Source of the DNA: Thecamonas trahens ATCC 50062
Taxonomy: Eukaryota > Apusozoa > Apusomonadida > Apusomonadidae
Length of the DNA: 29,771 bases
Direction: 5' to 3'
NCBI RefSeq assembly: GCF_000142905.1
Contig: NW_013657614.1
Coordinates: 55,165-84,935 of the forward strand
Shown: in pieces, positions 1 to 9,312 of the stretch
Numbering within the stretch: position 1 is the first letter of the stretch
Layout of the letters: each line of letters starts with the position of its first letter
Notes under the pieces: generated by a model
What the model saw: only the letters and a program-made list of their open reading frames with translations
The model's database searches: none
What the model was told of the DNA's origin: nothing
Made by a program: the position numbers and the translations under genes

Positions 1-82
1 CCACTTTACGTCCATCCCCATACCCCCCCCCCCCCCCCCCCGGCCCCACACACACACACACACGCACACACACCCTCGTACC
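1..82. repeat. poly-C run and (CA)n microsatellite upstream of the first gene
   Basis: A C run at about 26-41 is followed by an alternating CA tract at about 48-72. Both lie directly upstream of the start at 83 and probably form part of its 5' untranslated or promoter region. Similar low-complexity runs occur in most intergenic gaps of this window. Confidence 0.8.
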
Positions 83-874
83 ATGGCCGACGAGCCCGAG
101 CGCAAGTACACCAAGAAGGAGTTGCTGACGCAGCGCGAGCTGGTCTTTGCCCTCAAGGAGGAACTGGCGGAAAAGGTGGTCGAGTTTGAAGCGCACTCGG
201 TCGACTACGATGCCGTGTCATCTGGCGTAGCTGGCGTAGCTGGCTCGGCTGGATCGGCTCCGGCGGCTTGGAGCGAGGAGCAAAAGGCGGCGGCGGTCTC
301 TGCCATCACCGATCTCCGTCACAGGCTCATCACCGAGTCCAACATGCTCAAGCACATGTTCAAAAATCGCGAGCCGTCGCTGAGGCCGCACTCGAAGCGC
401 TCGCGCTCGCGAACAAGGTCGTCGTCGTCGGCCGCAGCTGCTGCTATTCGCTCCAGGAGGGCCCACTCGTCGTCTCGCGTCTCGTCGACCTCGTCGTCCG
501 ATGCTAACGATGCAGCGGCGGCCATCGCGGCCGTGGCCGTAGAGGACACCTCCTCGGTCACCCTCTCTACTCTTCCGTCGTACTCCTCGACCACAGCCGC
601 TGGCGGTCCTGCCAACGACTCGATGTACACCTCGTTCGGCTCGACTTCATCTTTCATGCAGCCGCTCACGCACTCGCGCTCCATGCAGGTCTACACCTGG
701 GGCCCGTACGGCTACTCGCTCACCTCACTTCCGGCGCCACTTCATCCCCCTCCTGCCGCCCCTGCCTCCAATCCGGCTCCGTCCGCCGCTCCCGCTGCTT
801 CCGCTGCGCTGTCGCTCGTCCCCGATGACCTCGACGGCGTCTTCCGCTCCTCGCGCGACATCCTCGCCGCCTGA
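83..874 (+). CDS. Unrecognised 263-residue Ser/Ala-rich protein with N-terminal helical segment
   Basis: I do not recognise this family. Residues about 8-40 are charged and Leu-rich (motif KKELLTQRELVFALKEELAE) and look like an amphipathic or coiled-coil helix. A second helical block (LRHRLITESNMLKHMF) lies near residue 90. An Arg/Ser-rich stretch follows (SKRSRSRTRSSSS), then a long Ser/Ala/Pro/Tyr-poor-complexity tail. The Arg/Ser patch could act as a nuclear localisation or RS-like segment, but that is inference. The start has a strong context (A at -3, G at +4). There is no signal peptide or membrane segment. The gene points toward the piggyBac relic and Brr2 end on the opposite strand. 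It could be the last exon of a longer gene beginning before the window, since only 82 bases are visible upstream. Confidence 0.6.
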   Translation: MADEPERKYTKKELLTQRELVFALKEELAEKVVEFEAHSVDYDAVSSGVAGVAGSAGSAPAAWSEEQKAAAVSAITDLRHRLITESNMLKHMFKNREPSLRPHSKRSRSRTRSSSSAAAAAIRSRRAHSSSRVSSTSSSDANDAAAAIAAVAVEDTSSVTLSTLPSYSSTTAAGGPANDSMYTSFGSTSSFMQPLTHSRSMQVYTWGPYGYSLTSLPAPLHPPPAAPASNPAPSAAPAASAALSLVPDDLDGVFRSSRDILAA

Positions 875-1002
875 CCGCGGCGAACCCCTAAGCCTCTACG
901 GTACGGAGTGGACAGTTTTGTCCATCGCGCAAGCCGCGCTCCGCGATGCTCCGCAGTCGTCGCAACGTCCATGGATTGTTGTAAAAGAGTAGTTCAATGT
1001 GT

Positions 1003-1631
1003 TCATGACTGCCACAACAGAAGACAGTAGGTGGTGCAGAGATGGACGCCGCACGCAGCACAAAAGGTCAGCGGCCGCGATCGTTTACCATAACGCTTCT
1101 GGCAGGCGAGGCAGTCGCATCGCAGAGCGGCTCGCTGGGGAAAGTGGCGATGACAAGCAGCCGTTGCAAAGGGACGCCTCCACTTGCGTGACGGCGCGGA
1201 GCTGACGGCATTGGCGCTCACTTCGACTCCAGTGTCGCACGGTCGTCTCGGCGAGCAACGACGACGTCGTTGAGTCTGGAGAACGAGAGCACGTTGCCAG
1301 GAACCGGCACTCGATCGCGTCCTTCCACGCGACAACAGCAAGGCCGTCGTCCACGATGCACACAAGGGCGTCGCCGGGACGAGTGTCGGGCGGCAGGCCC
1401 CACGTGCGAGCCACGCATCGGCCTCTGCGGGCGGTGCCAACCACCCGATGCCCGCGCGCCACGAGGGCGCGGGAAGAGCTGCGCGCTCGAGTTGTACGAG
1501 TCCATGATAAACATCTACGGCGAGGCCACGGGCGCGACGAGAGCGAGCACGGTGTCAGCGAGTCGAGTCGCGGCCGGCCGCATCTCGAACGTGGCCGCCA
1601 CCACGTATCCGCTTCGAGGATGAAGCTCACT
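1003..1631 (-). pseudogene. piggyBac-family (DDE_Tnp_1_7) transposase remnant, frameshifted and internally deleted
   Basis: Read on the minus strand, three pieces in different frames line up in order with the C-terminal half of piggyBac/PGBD transposases. Piece 1 (1631-1485) reads SGYVVAATFEM, then VLALVAPVASP, an in-frame TAG at 1517-1515, then MFIMDSYNSSAQLF. This matches the family block ending in the catalytic Asp motif (hydrophobic-MDN-aromatic-TS-x-x-L). Piece 2 (about 1475-1275), one frameshift later, reads ALVARGHRVVGTARRGR, a GLPP motif and VVAWKDAIECRFLATCS, matching the family's RG-GT-R-GLP and WKD-x-R-x-V-x-x-LST blocks. Piece 3 (about 1120-1003) reads CLACQKRYGKRSR then FCAACGVHLCTTYC and ends at a TGA; it is the C-terminal Cys-rich zinc domain (CxxC, CxxC, LCxxxC). 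Only about 50 codons separate pieces 2 and 3, so the segment with the last catalytic Asp (GGVDxxDQ region) is deleted. The N-terminal half is absent. No flanking TTAA or terminal inverted repeat was seen. It is not functional as a transposase. Confidence 0.8.
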
Positions 1632-4600
1632 TTACTCATCGTCTTCGTACGACTCGTACTCGTACTCGTCGTCGCCGTCGCCGGCTGAGGTCACGACTGC
1701 CGCTGCCGGCTGCACTGCAATTTGAACCTCGAGGTCGACGCCCATGTACACGTCCGAGACCGCAAAGACCGACGCCGTGCTTGCCGCTGACGCCGCCACC
1801 GGCACTCTCACCGGCTTGCCCACCGCCGTCGTTTTCTTGATGCCAAGCACGGCCTTGCCGCTCGCGTCGCCGACCACCACCCACCAGCCGGCTCTGAGGA
1901 TGGTGCCCGGGAAGAACGGCGCGATGACCGGGCCGTCGTCGCCGGCCTCGTCGTCGTCGTCGTCTTCCTCGTCGCGCTCGAGAACAACGACGACCTCGTG
2001 CGGGCCGCTCGCCTCCGCCTTGAGGTCCAGCGCCGGCAGCGCGTTGGCCGCAGCCGCCAGCTCGCCCAGCCGCTCACCCTCCAGCTGCAGCGCCTTGAGC
2101 CGGTCGTCGTCATCCATCTCCATGAGGTCGTCGACCGACGCCACTCCAGCGTTCGACAGCCGCACCACCACCGCGTCATCGACATGCGGTAGCTGGAGTA
2201 GCTCCGAGTCGTCGGCCCACACCGCCATCGCCAGCGACTTGGCAATGTCCATCGCCGCCAGCGTCGGCGCGAGGAAGCCCGCAGAAGCCATAGCGTCCAC
2301 AAGCGCAGACACACACCGCCGCGCCGCGGCCACAACCGCCCGCTGCTCGTTGGCGAGCTGCGGCGGGAGCGCTTGTCGTGAAAAGTGCGCCAGCACCAGC
2401 GCCACAGCCTTGCCGTGCGCCGTTTCCAGCCGCGGCATGCCCGCCGCCTTGGCCTTGGCCGGCAGCGCCTCCCACAGTGCCCCAAGCGCCTTGCCCTCGC
2501 CCCGACGGCTCTTCACCGCAGCCACAACCTCCTCTGCACCGCAGAGGACCGAGACCAGCGGCACGAGCGCAAGGTCGCTCCGCGCCGCCGCCGTGAACAA
2601 GCCGACCGTCCGCAGCGAGAGGTTGTAGAACGAGGCAATTGCGCCCGGATTGGCGAGCACAAGACTCAGCCCGTCGTCGCCCACGCTCACCGCACGTGAC
2701 TCGACGGCCTCCTCCACCGCGTTCTCCACAGTGTCCGAGAGGAAGATCGAGATGTCACCGGGCGTCGCGCTCGCCACGTCGTAGTAGTTGGGGTTGAGCG
2801 CCACACGCTTGTACAGCAGCGTCCACGTCAGCCAGTCGACCGCGTCGGCCTTGGTCGCCAGCGAGCCGACCGCAAGCTCCGCCACTAGCGGCGACGCAAA
2901 CGCGTCCGCCAGCGCTGACTCGACAGGCAGCGCGTGCGTGAGAAAGTGCGCGTAGTAGCTGTGCTTTGCCGCAGTCGTCAGCACATGCGCCGCACCCGTG
3001 CTACGGCCCACCATCTTGAGCACACTGGTCACTCCGTAGCTCCCGGTCCCGGCCACCACCACCAGGCCCGCCATCATCCGCCGCGGCAGCGCCGTCACCT
3101 GCTCGCCCACAACCACCACGCAGCTCACCAGTCGCCGCGCGTACAGCTCGTCGACCACAGCACGTGCAGACGCCGCCATGCCCGGGTGCATGAATCCGAC
3201 ACCTGCGCTCAGCGCCACCACCAGGCCGGGCTCCTCCTCTACACCGCCCGCCGCAAGCAACTTGCTCCGCACCTCGCCTGCAGGCCCCGCCAGCGCCGCC
3301 TCGTCCGGCGCATACCCGCCCTCGCGCGCGCTCGCAAGCGCAACAAGCTCAAGCGCAAGCAGCCGCGCCTGTCGCACACCCGGCACAAAGACCAGGCTCT
3401 GTGTGCCGGTTGCGGCCTCGCCTGCGCTCGCCTTGTACACCAGCTTGGACGACGCCCGCTCGTCGAATGCCGTCACCCGTAGCGTCCGCGCCGCCGCTGA
3501 CATGGCAAAGTTGAACACACGCTCGCGGTCCATGCCCAGCCACGACCCGATGTCCGACGCATCCGCTGCTGACGCGCCGAGCGCCACAAACCGCAGGCCT
3601 GAGTTGAGCTCGGCTGCCATGTACCGCAGCCGTGAGCCAAGCACCTCCATCGTCGGGCCCACGTCCGGGTCGCCGAGGCAGTGCACGTCGTCAAAGATGA
3701 CAACACGGAGGCTCGACACCGCCTTGCGCGACCGCCACCGCCGCGAAATGCCCTCAAACGCCGCAGGCGTGCCAAGTGTCACGTCCGAGCTCGCCAGCTT
3801 CTTCAGATCACTCGTCACCTCGCCGGAGAGCTTGGAGACGACTCGGCCGAGCGAGCCGCCGAGCGTCGCCGACCACTCGCGGTAGAGCGCGTCGAGCGCA
3901 GACGCGTGCGGAACAACAACCGCCACTTGCGCCGGCGCGCCGGCAGGCGCCGTCACCAGCGCACGCAGAATGACAAGCTCGCCCACGGTAGTCGCGCCCG
4001 CGCCCGGCGGCGCAGCAAACAGAAACGACGCGTCGGTATCCCAAGCCGTGGGGAAGACCTGCGACTGAAGCGGCGTGAGACTGTGGATGCCGCGCGCCTC
4101 GTACATCGAGACAAAGGCCGGCACCCGGAGCGCCGCCGTCGCCACCGGCGCAAGATCCAGCACCTCGGTCGGCGCCTCAAACTTGGCTGGCAGCACCAGT
4201 CCGGCGAGCGCAATCGGCAGCACCGTGCTCGCCCCAAGATACCGGTCAGCCATGACCCGCACAAAGTACTGCGGCGCCGCGGGCTCAAAGACAGGCACAG
4301 TAAAGCTGACTTCCAGCTCAGCATCGTCCGCCCGGAGAACAATCTCCTCCGAGTGGAGCAGCGCCTCGCCGTCGGCATCCTCTACAAACAGCCAGAACCG
4401 CAGTGAGTTGCCGTGGAGCTCGCGGGCAAATCGAAAGTCGGGCGTGAGGACGAGGTCGATCTTGAGCAGCGAGCGGGTGAGTGGCTGCAGCGCTCCGCTC
4501 ACTTCGAGTCGCGGGAACGAGTGCACCGCCTTGTACAGTGGCTTGCCAGCCTTGGGCACACGCACAAGCTCGCCAAGCTCTTGCGGCGACAAATCGTACA

Positions 4601-7600
4601 GCCGCTCAAACTCAAAGTCGCGCCGCTCAAGCTTGGCCACAAGCTCCGGCTCGACAAGGCCGGGCAGCTGGCGGAGCGGCGAGAACGACCGCCACTGCCG
4701 CCGGTCGACTGCCGCGCACAGCTCAAGCAGTGACGCTGACAGCCGCGCCCACTTGCGGGTCCGCGCAATCGCGAACAGCGCCCGCATGAGCCGAGCCGCA
4801 GACTGGGCAATGTACACCATGTCTGCCGCAAGTGCGTAGCCCGTCAGCGGCAGCCGCGAGATGTACGCCTGCAGTAGGACGTTGACCTTGGCCAGCGGCT
4901 CGTCTGCAGACTCCTTGACCGGCACAGGCACCTTGTCGAGGAGCTTGACGAGTTCTGGCCGCTCGTCGGCACGGACCGGCATGTACTTGAACTCGGCCGA
5001 GCCGGCAAAGACCCGCAGCAGGTCAAGGTCGGAGAGCTGCGGGTGCAGCGCGCTCGCGTACGCCGCCACTGACGCCGGCGTCACGTAAAAGTGCGCGGCG
5101 ATCCGCGCCAGCGGCGTCAGCGCCACGCTCCCAGACCGCGCGTCGTACCGCACCAGACCAAGGTCGTGGAGCTCGCACAGCGCCGAGTGGGCAAGGTCAG
5201 TACGGTAGGCCTCAAGGCTTGCGTCGCTCTCGCGCTCATTCGGCATGCTCTGCAGCAGCCGCACAAACAGGTAAGTGTAGCCGAGCCACTCGACCGCGTC
5301 GTCACGGCAGGTCAGTGAGCCGAGCACAAGCTCGGCGTTGAGAAGGTCCGGCAGCCGCCGGAGCAGCTGCGACTCGATCGGGAGCTGCGACGAGAGGAGC
5401 GAGACATAGTGCGAGAGCTCTGGGTGCGTGGTGATGACTACGCCCTCGCCAAACGTGTCGTACGCCGGCCGGCCGGCACGCCCCAGCATCTGGATGATGT
5501 CCAGGCCCGAGAGCGGGACAAAGGCTCCGGCAGCAGCAGAGTACACCGACGTGCCCTTGATGATGACCGCGTGCGCAGGGAGGTTGACACCCCACGCCAG
5601 CGTCGCGGTCGCCACCAGTGCCCGCAGGTGGCCGCCGGCAAACAAGTTCTCCACCAGCGAGCGGTGCTCGCGCGGCATGCCGGCGTGATGAACGCCGACG
5701 CCGGCCCGCAGCAGAGACGCAAGCGCCGGCGACGAGCATGCCTCGGCCTCGTCCGCAAGAATGACACGTGACGCAGAATCCGGCGGCACAAAGGTTGGGA
5801 GGAGGCCGGCGTCCTCAGCCCGGTCGAGAATGTCCTGTGCCGTGGCAAGCGTGCCTTTGCGGGCATGGACAAAGACCAGGACCTGGTGCCCGGCGCTCAC
5901 CTGGTCTGCCACCTTGGTGTACACAATCTCGTTCTCGAGCTTGAGGCGCTGGTGCGGCTTCTTGGCTGAGATGCCCACCAGCGAGAGCTGCAGCGGGCAC
6001 GGCCGGTACGTCGCGTCAAAGTAAAAGAGGCCCGAGGAGGCGTCAACCCGCAGAAAGTGCGCCACGTCGCGGTAGTTGGGCAGCGTCGCCGAGAGGCCGA
6101 CCAGCCGCGTCGGGTTCTGTGTCTCCTCTGCGAGCCGCAGCGTCCGCGCCACCAGCGCCTCGAGCACAGCGCCGCGCTCATCATGGAGAAGATGGACCTC
6201 GTCGATAATGAGGAGCCGGACCATGTCGAGGAGCCGGCCCTTGCGCGAGAGCACGTCGAGCTTCTCAGGCGTCGCCACAATGACCGACGTTGCCGCCAGC
6301 TGCGACGCCGCCAGCGACGAGTCTCCCGACAGCTCGGCAACAGTGATACCCAGCGGGGCGAGCCGCGCCGAAAATGACTGCACCTGCTCAGCAACAAGCG
6401 ACTTCATCGGTGAGGTGACCACCACCTTGAACGCCGACGTGTCGATGACGCCTGTCGCCGGATTGCGGTACTTGGCAATGGTGTTGAGGATGGTGAGGAC
6501 GGCAATGTTGGTCTTGCCGGCGCCGGTCGGCGCACAAATGAGCAGGTTGCCTCCGGCCGGCGACTCGTTGTTGAACGCCGTCGGGTACACTTTCGACTGG
6601 ATCCGGTTGAGCGAGGTCATGCCCGGGAAGCACGGCCGAACCCACTCGGGGAGCGAAGCGATCGGGACAAGCGCGTTGGCGTCAACCTGCGGCGGCGCCG
6701 GGGCCGGAATGATGATCTCCTCTGAGTACCGAGACTGAATCCGCTTGACTGTCGCCGGTAGCGTCGTCGAAGTTCCGTGGACTTGCGACGACGGCGGCGC
6801 CTGCGCCAGCGACGCAAGGTCCAGCCGCCTCGGCTGCCGCCCGCCTGCGGCCGGAGCCGCTGCCGCCGCCGCCGCCGCCGCTGCCGCCTCGCCGCCTTCA
6901 AGCACAAAGTCCGGGTTGGCCTTGGCCAGCAGCGGGTACGCCGGCGCAAGGTCCGGCGCAGCCACCATCGCCTTCAACACCTCTTGCCGGGCCGCCGTCG
7001 AGTCTGCATCGCAAAGCGCGATGACGTGGGTGACGAGCCGGGCGTTGGAGACCAGCTTGCGTGTGAGCGCCACGGCGCCCGGCGATCGCCCAATAGCCTG
7101 GGAGAGCCGGTTCTCGGCCTCGCGGCTGGAGATTGAGTCGCTGAGGATGTCGAGGACGTGGTCGACTGTCGCCGCCACTGCGTCCGGGTGCTTGTCCATG
7201 GCCTCGGCTACGTCGCGGAGGAGCGAGCCTCGGGTGATGGCTGTCGGATCCATCGAGTACGTGAGAGTGCCGCCGGCGACCGGCGCGGGCATTTGCGGCG
7301 TGCCGTCGACGACCGCCATCGGTGCCAGTCCAGAGCCGCCGCTCTCGCCGGCCCCGCCTGCGCCACCGTCGTCCGAGTATGAGTACGAGTACGAGTACCC
7401 GCCGTCGTCCGAGTACTCGTCGTCGTCGTCCTGGGCCACGACCGCAAGGTCCATGGCGGCCGGCGCCTGCGGGCCGACCGGTGCCGGCTTGGGTGCAGGC
7501 ATGTGGCGGGAGACAAGGCCCTCGATGGTCGTCAGCGTCTCGCCCGGCATGGCCGAGCCAACAATGTCCGCCAGAAGCGCCGGACGGGCGGCCGGTGCGA

Positions 7601-8039
7601 TCTCCTCGTCGTGAAAGACGGCCACAACCTCGTCGGCGGCGGAAATGAGCACATCATGCGAGACTGGCGGAAAGAGCGGAGCCAGAAGCGCCAGCAGCTG
7701 GTCAAAAGCCCGTGACCGAGCTGAACCGGCCGGAGCCGACGAGAGCTTGCCCGCGGCAGTAGCGGAGGCGCCGCCGGCTTGAGCAGCAGCAGCTGATGAC
7801 AATGATGAGCGGCCATGCTGAGCACGACGAGCCTTCTTCCTCCGCAACTTTGCCAGCTTCTCTTCCACTTCCCGAGGGCGAACCCTCAGAGCTCTATCAC
7901 CCATCCGCGTGCCGCCCATATGGTCACGGAGTGACTCGGGAATGCCCGTCGGCTCGTCCGGGTCGCGCCGCCGCCGTGTCGACGAAATAAGTACCACATT
8001 CTCATTGCCGCGGTACTCGTAGTTCTTGAACTCAGACAT
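1632..8039 (-). CDS. BRR2: Brr2-type U5 snRNP DExD/H RNA helicase (SNRNP200 orthologue)
   Basis: Spliceosomal ATPase that unwinds U4/U6 during activation. The 2135 residues in one exon match the usual Brr2 length (about 2136). The N terminus carries the Brr2 signatures YEYR, DEPTG and GTRMGDRA. A PWI-like segment sits near residues 265-345, before a poly-Ala linker. Cassette 1 has intact motifs: APTGAGKT (about residue 505), TPEKLDVLSR, DEVH (about 611), SATLPNYRDVAHFLRVD, HHAGMPREHRSLVE, TATLAWGVNLPAH and QMLGRAGRPAYDT, followed by a winged helix and Sec63 unit. Cassette 2 (from about 1320) is degenerate: its Walker A reads APPGAGATT, losing the Lys; motif II is DDVH; motif VI is lost. The hallmark LTWTLLYKRVALNPNYY precedes the second Sec63 unit. 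The protein ends in an acidic Glu/Tyr/Asp tail. The alternative families Slh1/ASCC3 are less likely given the N-terminal signatures. The start has A at -3. Confidence 0.96.
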   Translation of the reverse strand: MSEFKNYEYRGNENVVLISSTRRRRDPDEPTGIPESLRDHMGGTRMGDRALRVRPREVEEKLAKLRRKKARRAQHGRSSLSSAAAAQAGGASATAAGKLSSAPAGSARSRAFDQLLALLAPLFPPVSHDVLISAADEVVAVFHDEEIAPAARPALLADIVGSAMPGETLTTIEGLVSRHMPAPKPAPVGPQAPAAMDLAVVAQDDDDEYSDDGGYSYSYSYSDDGGAGGAGESGGSGLAPMAVVDGTPQMPAPVAGGTLTYSMDPTAITRGSLLRDVAEAMDKHPDAVAATVDHVLDILSDSISSREAENRLSQAIGRSPGAVALTRKLVSNARLVTHVIALCDADSTAARQEVLKAMVAAPDLAPAYPLLAKANPDFVLEGGEAAAAAAAAAAAPAAGGRQPRRLDLASLAQAPPSSQVHGTSTTLPATVKRIQSRYSEEIIIPAPAPPQVDANALVPIASLPEWVRPCFPGMTSLNRIQSKVYPTAFNNESPAGGNLLICAPTGAGKTNIAVLTILNTIAKYRNPATGVIDTSAFKVVVTSPMKSLVAEQVQSFSARLAPLGITVAELSGDSSLAASQLAATSVIVATPEKLDVLSRKGRLLDMVRLLIIDEVHLLHDERGAVLEALVARTLRLAEETQNPTRLVGLSATLPNYRDVAHFLRVDASSGLFYFDATYRPCPLQLSLVGISAKKPHQRLKLENEIVYTKVADQVSAGHQVLVFVHARKGTLATAQDILDRAEDAGLLPTFVPPDSASRVILADEAEACSSPALASLLRAGVGVHHAGMPREHRSLVENLFAGGHLRALVATATLAWGVNLPAHAVIIKGTSVYSAAAGAFVPLSGLDIIQMLGRAGRPAYDTFGEGVVITTHPELSHYVSLLSSQLPIESQLLRRLPDLLNAELVLGSLTCRDDAVEWLGYTYLFVRLLQSMPNERESDASLEAYRTDLAHSALCELHDLGLVRYDARSGSVALTPLARIAAHFYVTPASVAAYASALHPQLSDLDLLRVFAGSAEFKYMPVRADERPELVKLLDKVPVPVKESADEPLAKVNVLLQAYISRLPLTGYALAADMVYIAQSAARLMRALFAIARTRKWARLSASLLELCAAVDRRQWRSFSPLRQLPGLVEPELVAKLERRDFEFERLYDLSPQELGELVRVPKAGKPLYKAVHSFPRLEVSGALQPLTRSLLKIDLVLTPDFRFARELHGNSLRFWLFVEDADGEALLHSEEIVLRADDAELEVSFTVPVFEPAAPQYFVRVMADRYLGASTVLPIALAGLVLPAKFEAPTEVLDLAPVATAALRVPAFVSMYEARGIHSLTPLQSQVFPTAWDTDASFLFAAPPGAGATTVGELVILRALVTAPAGAPAQVAVVVPHASALDALYREWSATLGGSLGRVVSKLSGEVTSDLKKLASSDVTLGTPAAFEGISRRWRSRKAVSSLRVVIFDDVHCLGDPDVGPTMEVLGSRLRYMAAELNSGLRFVALGASAADASDIGSWLGMDRERVFNFAMSAAARTLRVTAFDERASSKLVYKASAGEAATGTQSLVFVPGVRQARLLALELVALASAREGGYAPDEAALAGPAGEVRSKLLAAGGVEEEPGLVVALSAGVGFMHPGMAASARAVVDELYARRLVSCVVVVGEQVTALPRRMMAGLVVVAGTGSYGVTSVLKMVGRSTGAAHVLTTAAKHSYYAHFLTHALPVESALADAFASPLVAELAVGSLATKADAVDWLTWTLLYKRVALNPNYYDVASATPGDISIFLSDTVENAVEEAVESRAVSVGDDGLSLVLANPGAIASFYNLSLRTVGLFTAAARSDLALVPLVSVLCGAEEVVAAVKSRRGEGKALGALWEALPAKAKAAGMPRLETAHGKAVALVLAHFSRQALPPQLANEQRAVVAAARRCVSALVDAMASAGFLAPTLAAMDIAKSLAMAVWADDSELLQLPHVDDAVVVRLSNAGVASVDDLMEMDDDDRLKALQLEGERLGELAAAANALPALDLKAEASGPHEVVVVLERDEEDDDDDEAGDDGPVIAPFFPGTILRAGWWVVVGDASGKAVLGIKKTTAVGKPVRVPVAASAASTASVFAVSDVYMGVDLEVQIAVQPAAAVVTSAGDGDDEYEYESYEDDE

Positions 8040-9312
8040 GCTGTTTGGAGTGGAGGCGAGAGGGGGGGAGGTGGGGGTGGGGGTGGGGGTGGGGGTGGGG
8101 GTGGGGTGGGGGTAGTGAGGTGGAGGCTGAGGGGTTGGTTCGGGTGGTCGGGCTGGACGGGGTGTCGCTGTGATTGATGGCCGGCGGCCAGCTGGCGGTC
8201 GGCTGGTGGGCGGGCGGCTGGCGGCTGGCCGGCCGGCTGGTACAACAAGCGGGTGCAGGACACTGGAGTGATCAAGTCAAGGTTGGGGCTTGTTGACCGC
8301 GAGAGGGCAAGAGGCTTATTGCTTTGCGCTCAAAGATGTTCAAGTAGGTCGAGCCTGTCAGGCACGATGAGCGGCGACATGGCGGCGCTGGACGAGGCGA
8401 TGGTCAAGATGGCGGCAGGAGCCACCGACAATGGCAGAGACTGCCGGGGTATGTGGCGGCGTGGGATGGGCGGACGGCGGTCACGGCGAGCACAGGTCAG
8501 ACTCGGAGTGGATCCCAGCTCAGCGTGGGTGGAACGACGCTTGCGACGACGAGGACAGCGCTGCGGATGGCGCCGCAGTTGATGCTGGCGGGGCTGAGAC
8601 CGGTGCTATTCTGCTGGATCGAGACCCACCGCTCTCTGAGCCGACTCTCGTCTATCTCCGCATGGGCACGCTCATTGTCTCGCCCAGCAATTGTCGTACA
8701 AGGGCGGTTTAGAAGAGGCCAAGTTCTTGTTCGGCCTGAGCGAGTCAAAGAAGCGAGGCGCAGCGAAAACATGTGACGACGTACACAACACGATCGCACG
8801 ACTTCTAATTTCAGAACTAGATGTACCCCATTCTGATCCGTCAAGGGTCCGATCGAGCCCGGCAGCCATGCGGCTTCTCAACGGCGGCACGTACCCGCCG
8901 CCAGCCGTGCAGGCCCTGTGGCCGTCGAAAAATGGCCATAACCAACAAAATAGTCCACGGTTCTTTGGCGGCGGTAGAGTCGGCGAACACTGCGGAGAGA
9001 CCCTCCCGGCGAAAATCTGCAATGCCATTTTGTGTGCCGCTGCCGTACACCCAGCGACACCTCACGCACGCCTCCTCTGCAAACCCTGGTCAACACTCGT
9101 CTCAGTAGCTGTTGGGGATTGGATCTTCATGGTGTTCTCCAGTACGTGTCTTTTCCCGTCCTTGCACTACCGCGCCCTCTGCCCTCTCCCCTACAGTCGG
9201 CTTCCGGCCTGTGTGCGGATCACTCGCCATGACAGCCAGTCCGACCGTCGACCCCCGCCGCCGCCCCGGCTAGCCCTCTGCTCAAGTTCGCTCTTCTGCA
9301 CCCCATTCCAGC
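8040..9312. other. Intergenic region between Brr2 (-) and surface protein A (+); no supported gene
   Basis: These 1.27 kb separate two divergent genes and should contain both promoters. The Brr2-proximal part holds a G-run tract (8062-8112) and a GGCTGG-rich stretch at about 8175-8245. The middle and right parts hold several overlapping short ORFs on both strands (for example 8253-8582, 8431-8712 and 8691-9350 on +) with no recognisable domain or convincing codon pattern. About 8700-9020 looks more AT-rich than its neighbours, consistent with non-coding or foreign DNA. No tRNA, hairpin terminator or transposon end was recognised. Confidence 0.6.
8062..8112 (+). repeat. (GGGGGT)n-like G-run tract next to the Brr2 start
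   Basis: At least six runs of four or more G separated by a single T lie 23-73 bases upstream of the Brr2 ATG. On the Brr2 sense strand it is C-rich, so a G-quadruplex would form on the template strand or in DNA rather than in the mRNA. It may be a promoter element or a simple microsatellite; the sequence alone does not decide. Confidence 0.75.

Noticed and set aside
1003-1631. Reading the piggyBac pieces as exons of a live, domesticated gene
   Set aside because: An in-frame stop, frame changes inside conserved blocks without splice sites, and loss of the last catalytic region favour a relic.
1744-2628. Long plus-strand ORFs opposite Brr2 (also 6745-7614, 3178-3885, 4075-4839)
   Set aside because: They are Ser/Thr/Ala-rich shadows of the Brr2 frame caused by high GC content, with no domain of their own.
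8367-8582. Possible short exon starting at the ATG near 8367 with a GTATGT donor near 8451
   Set aside because: No acceptor joins it to a recognisable coding segment, so it cannot be supported as a gene.
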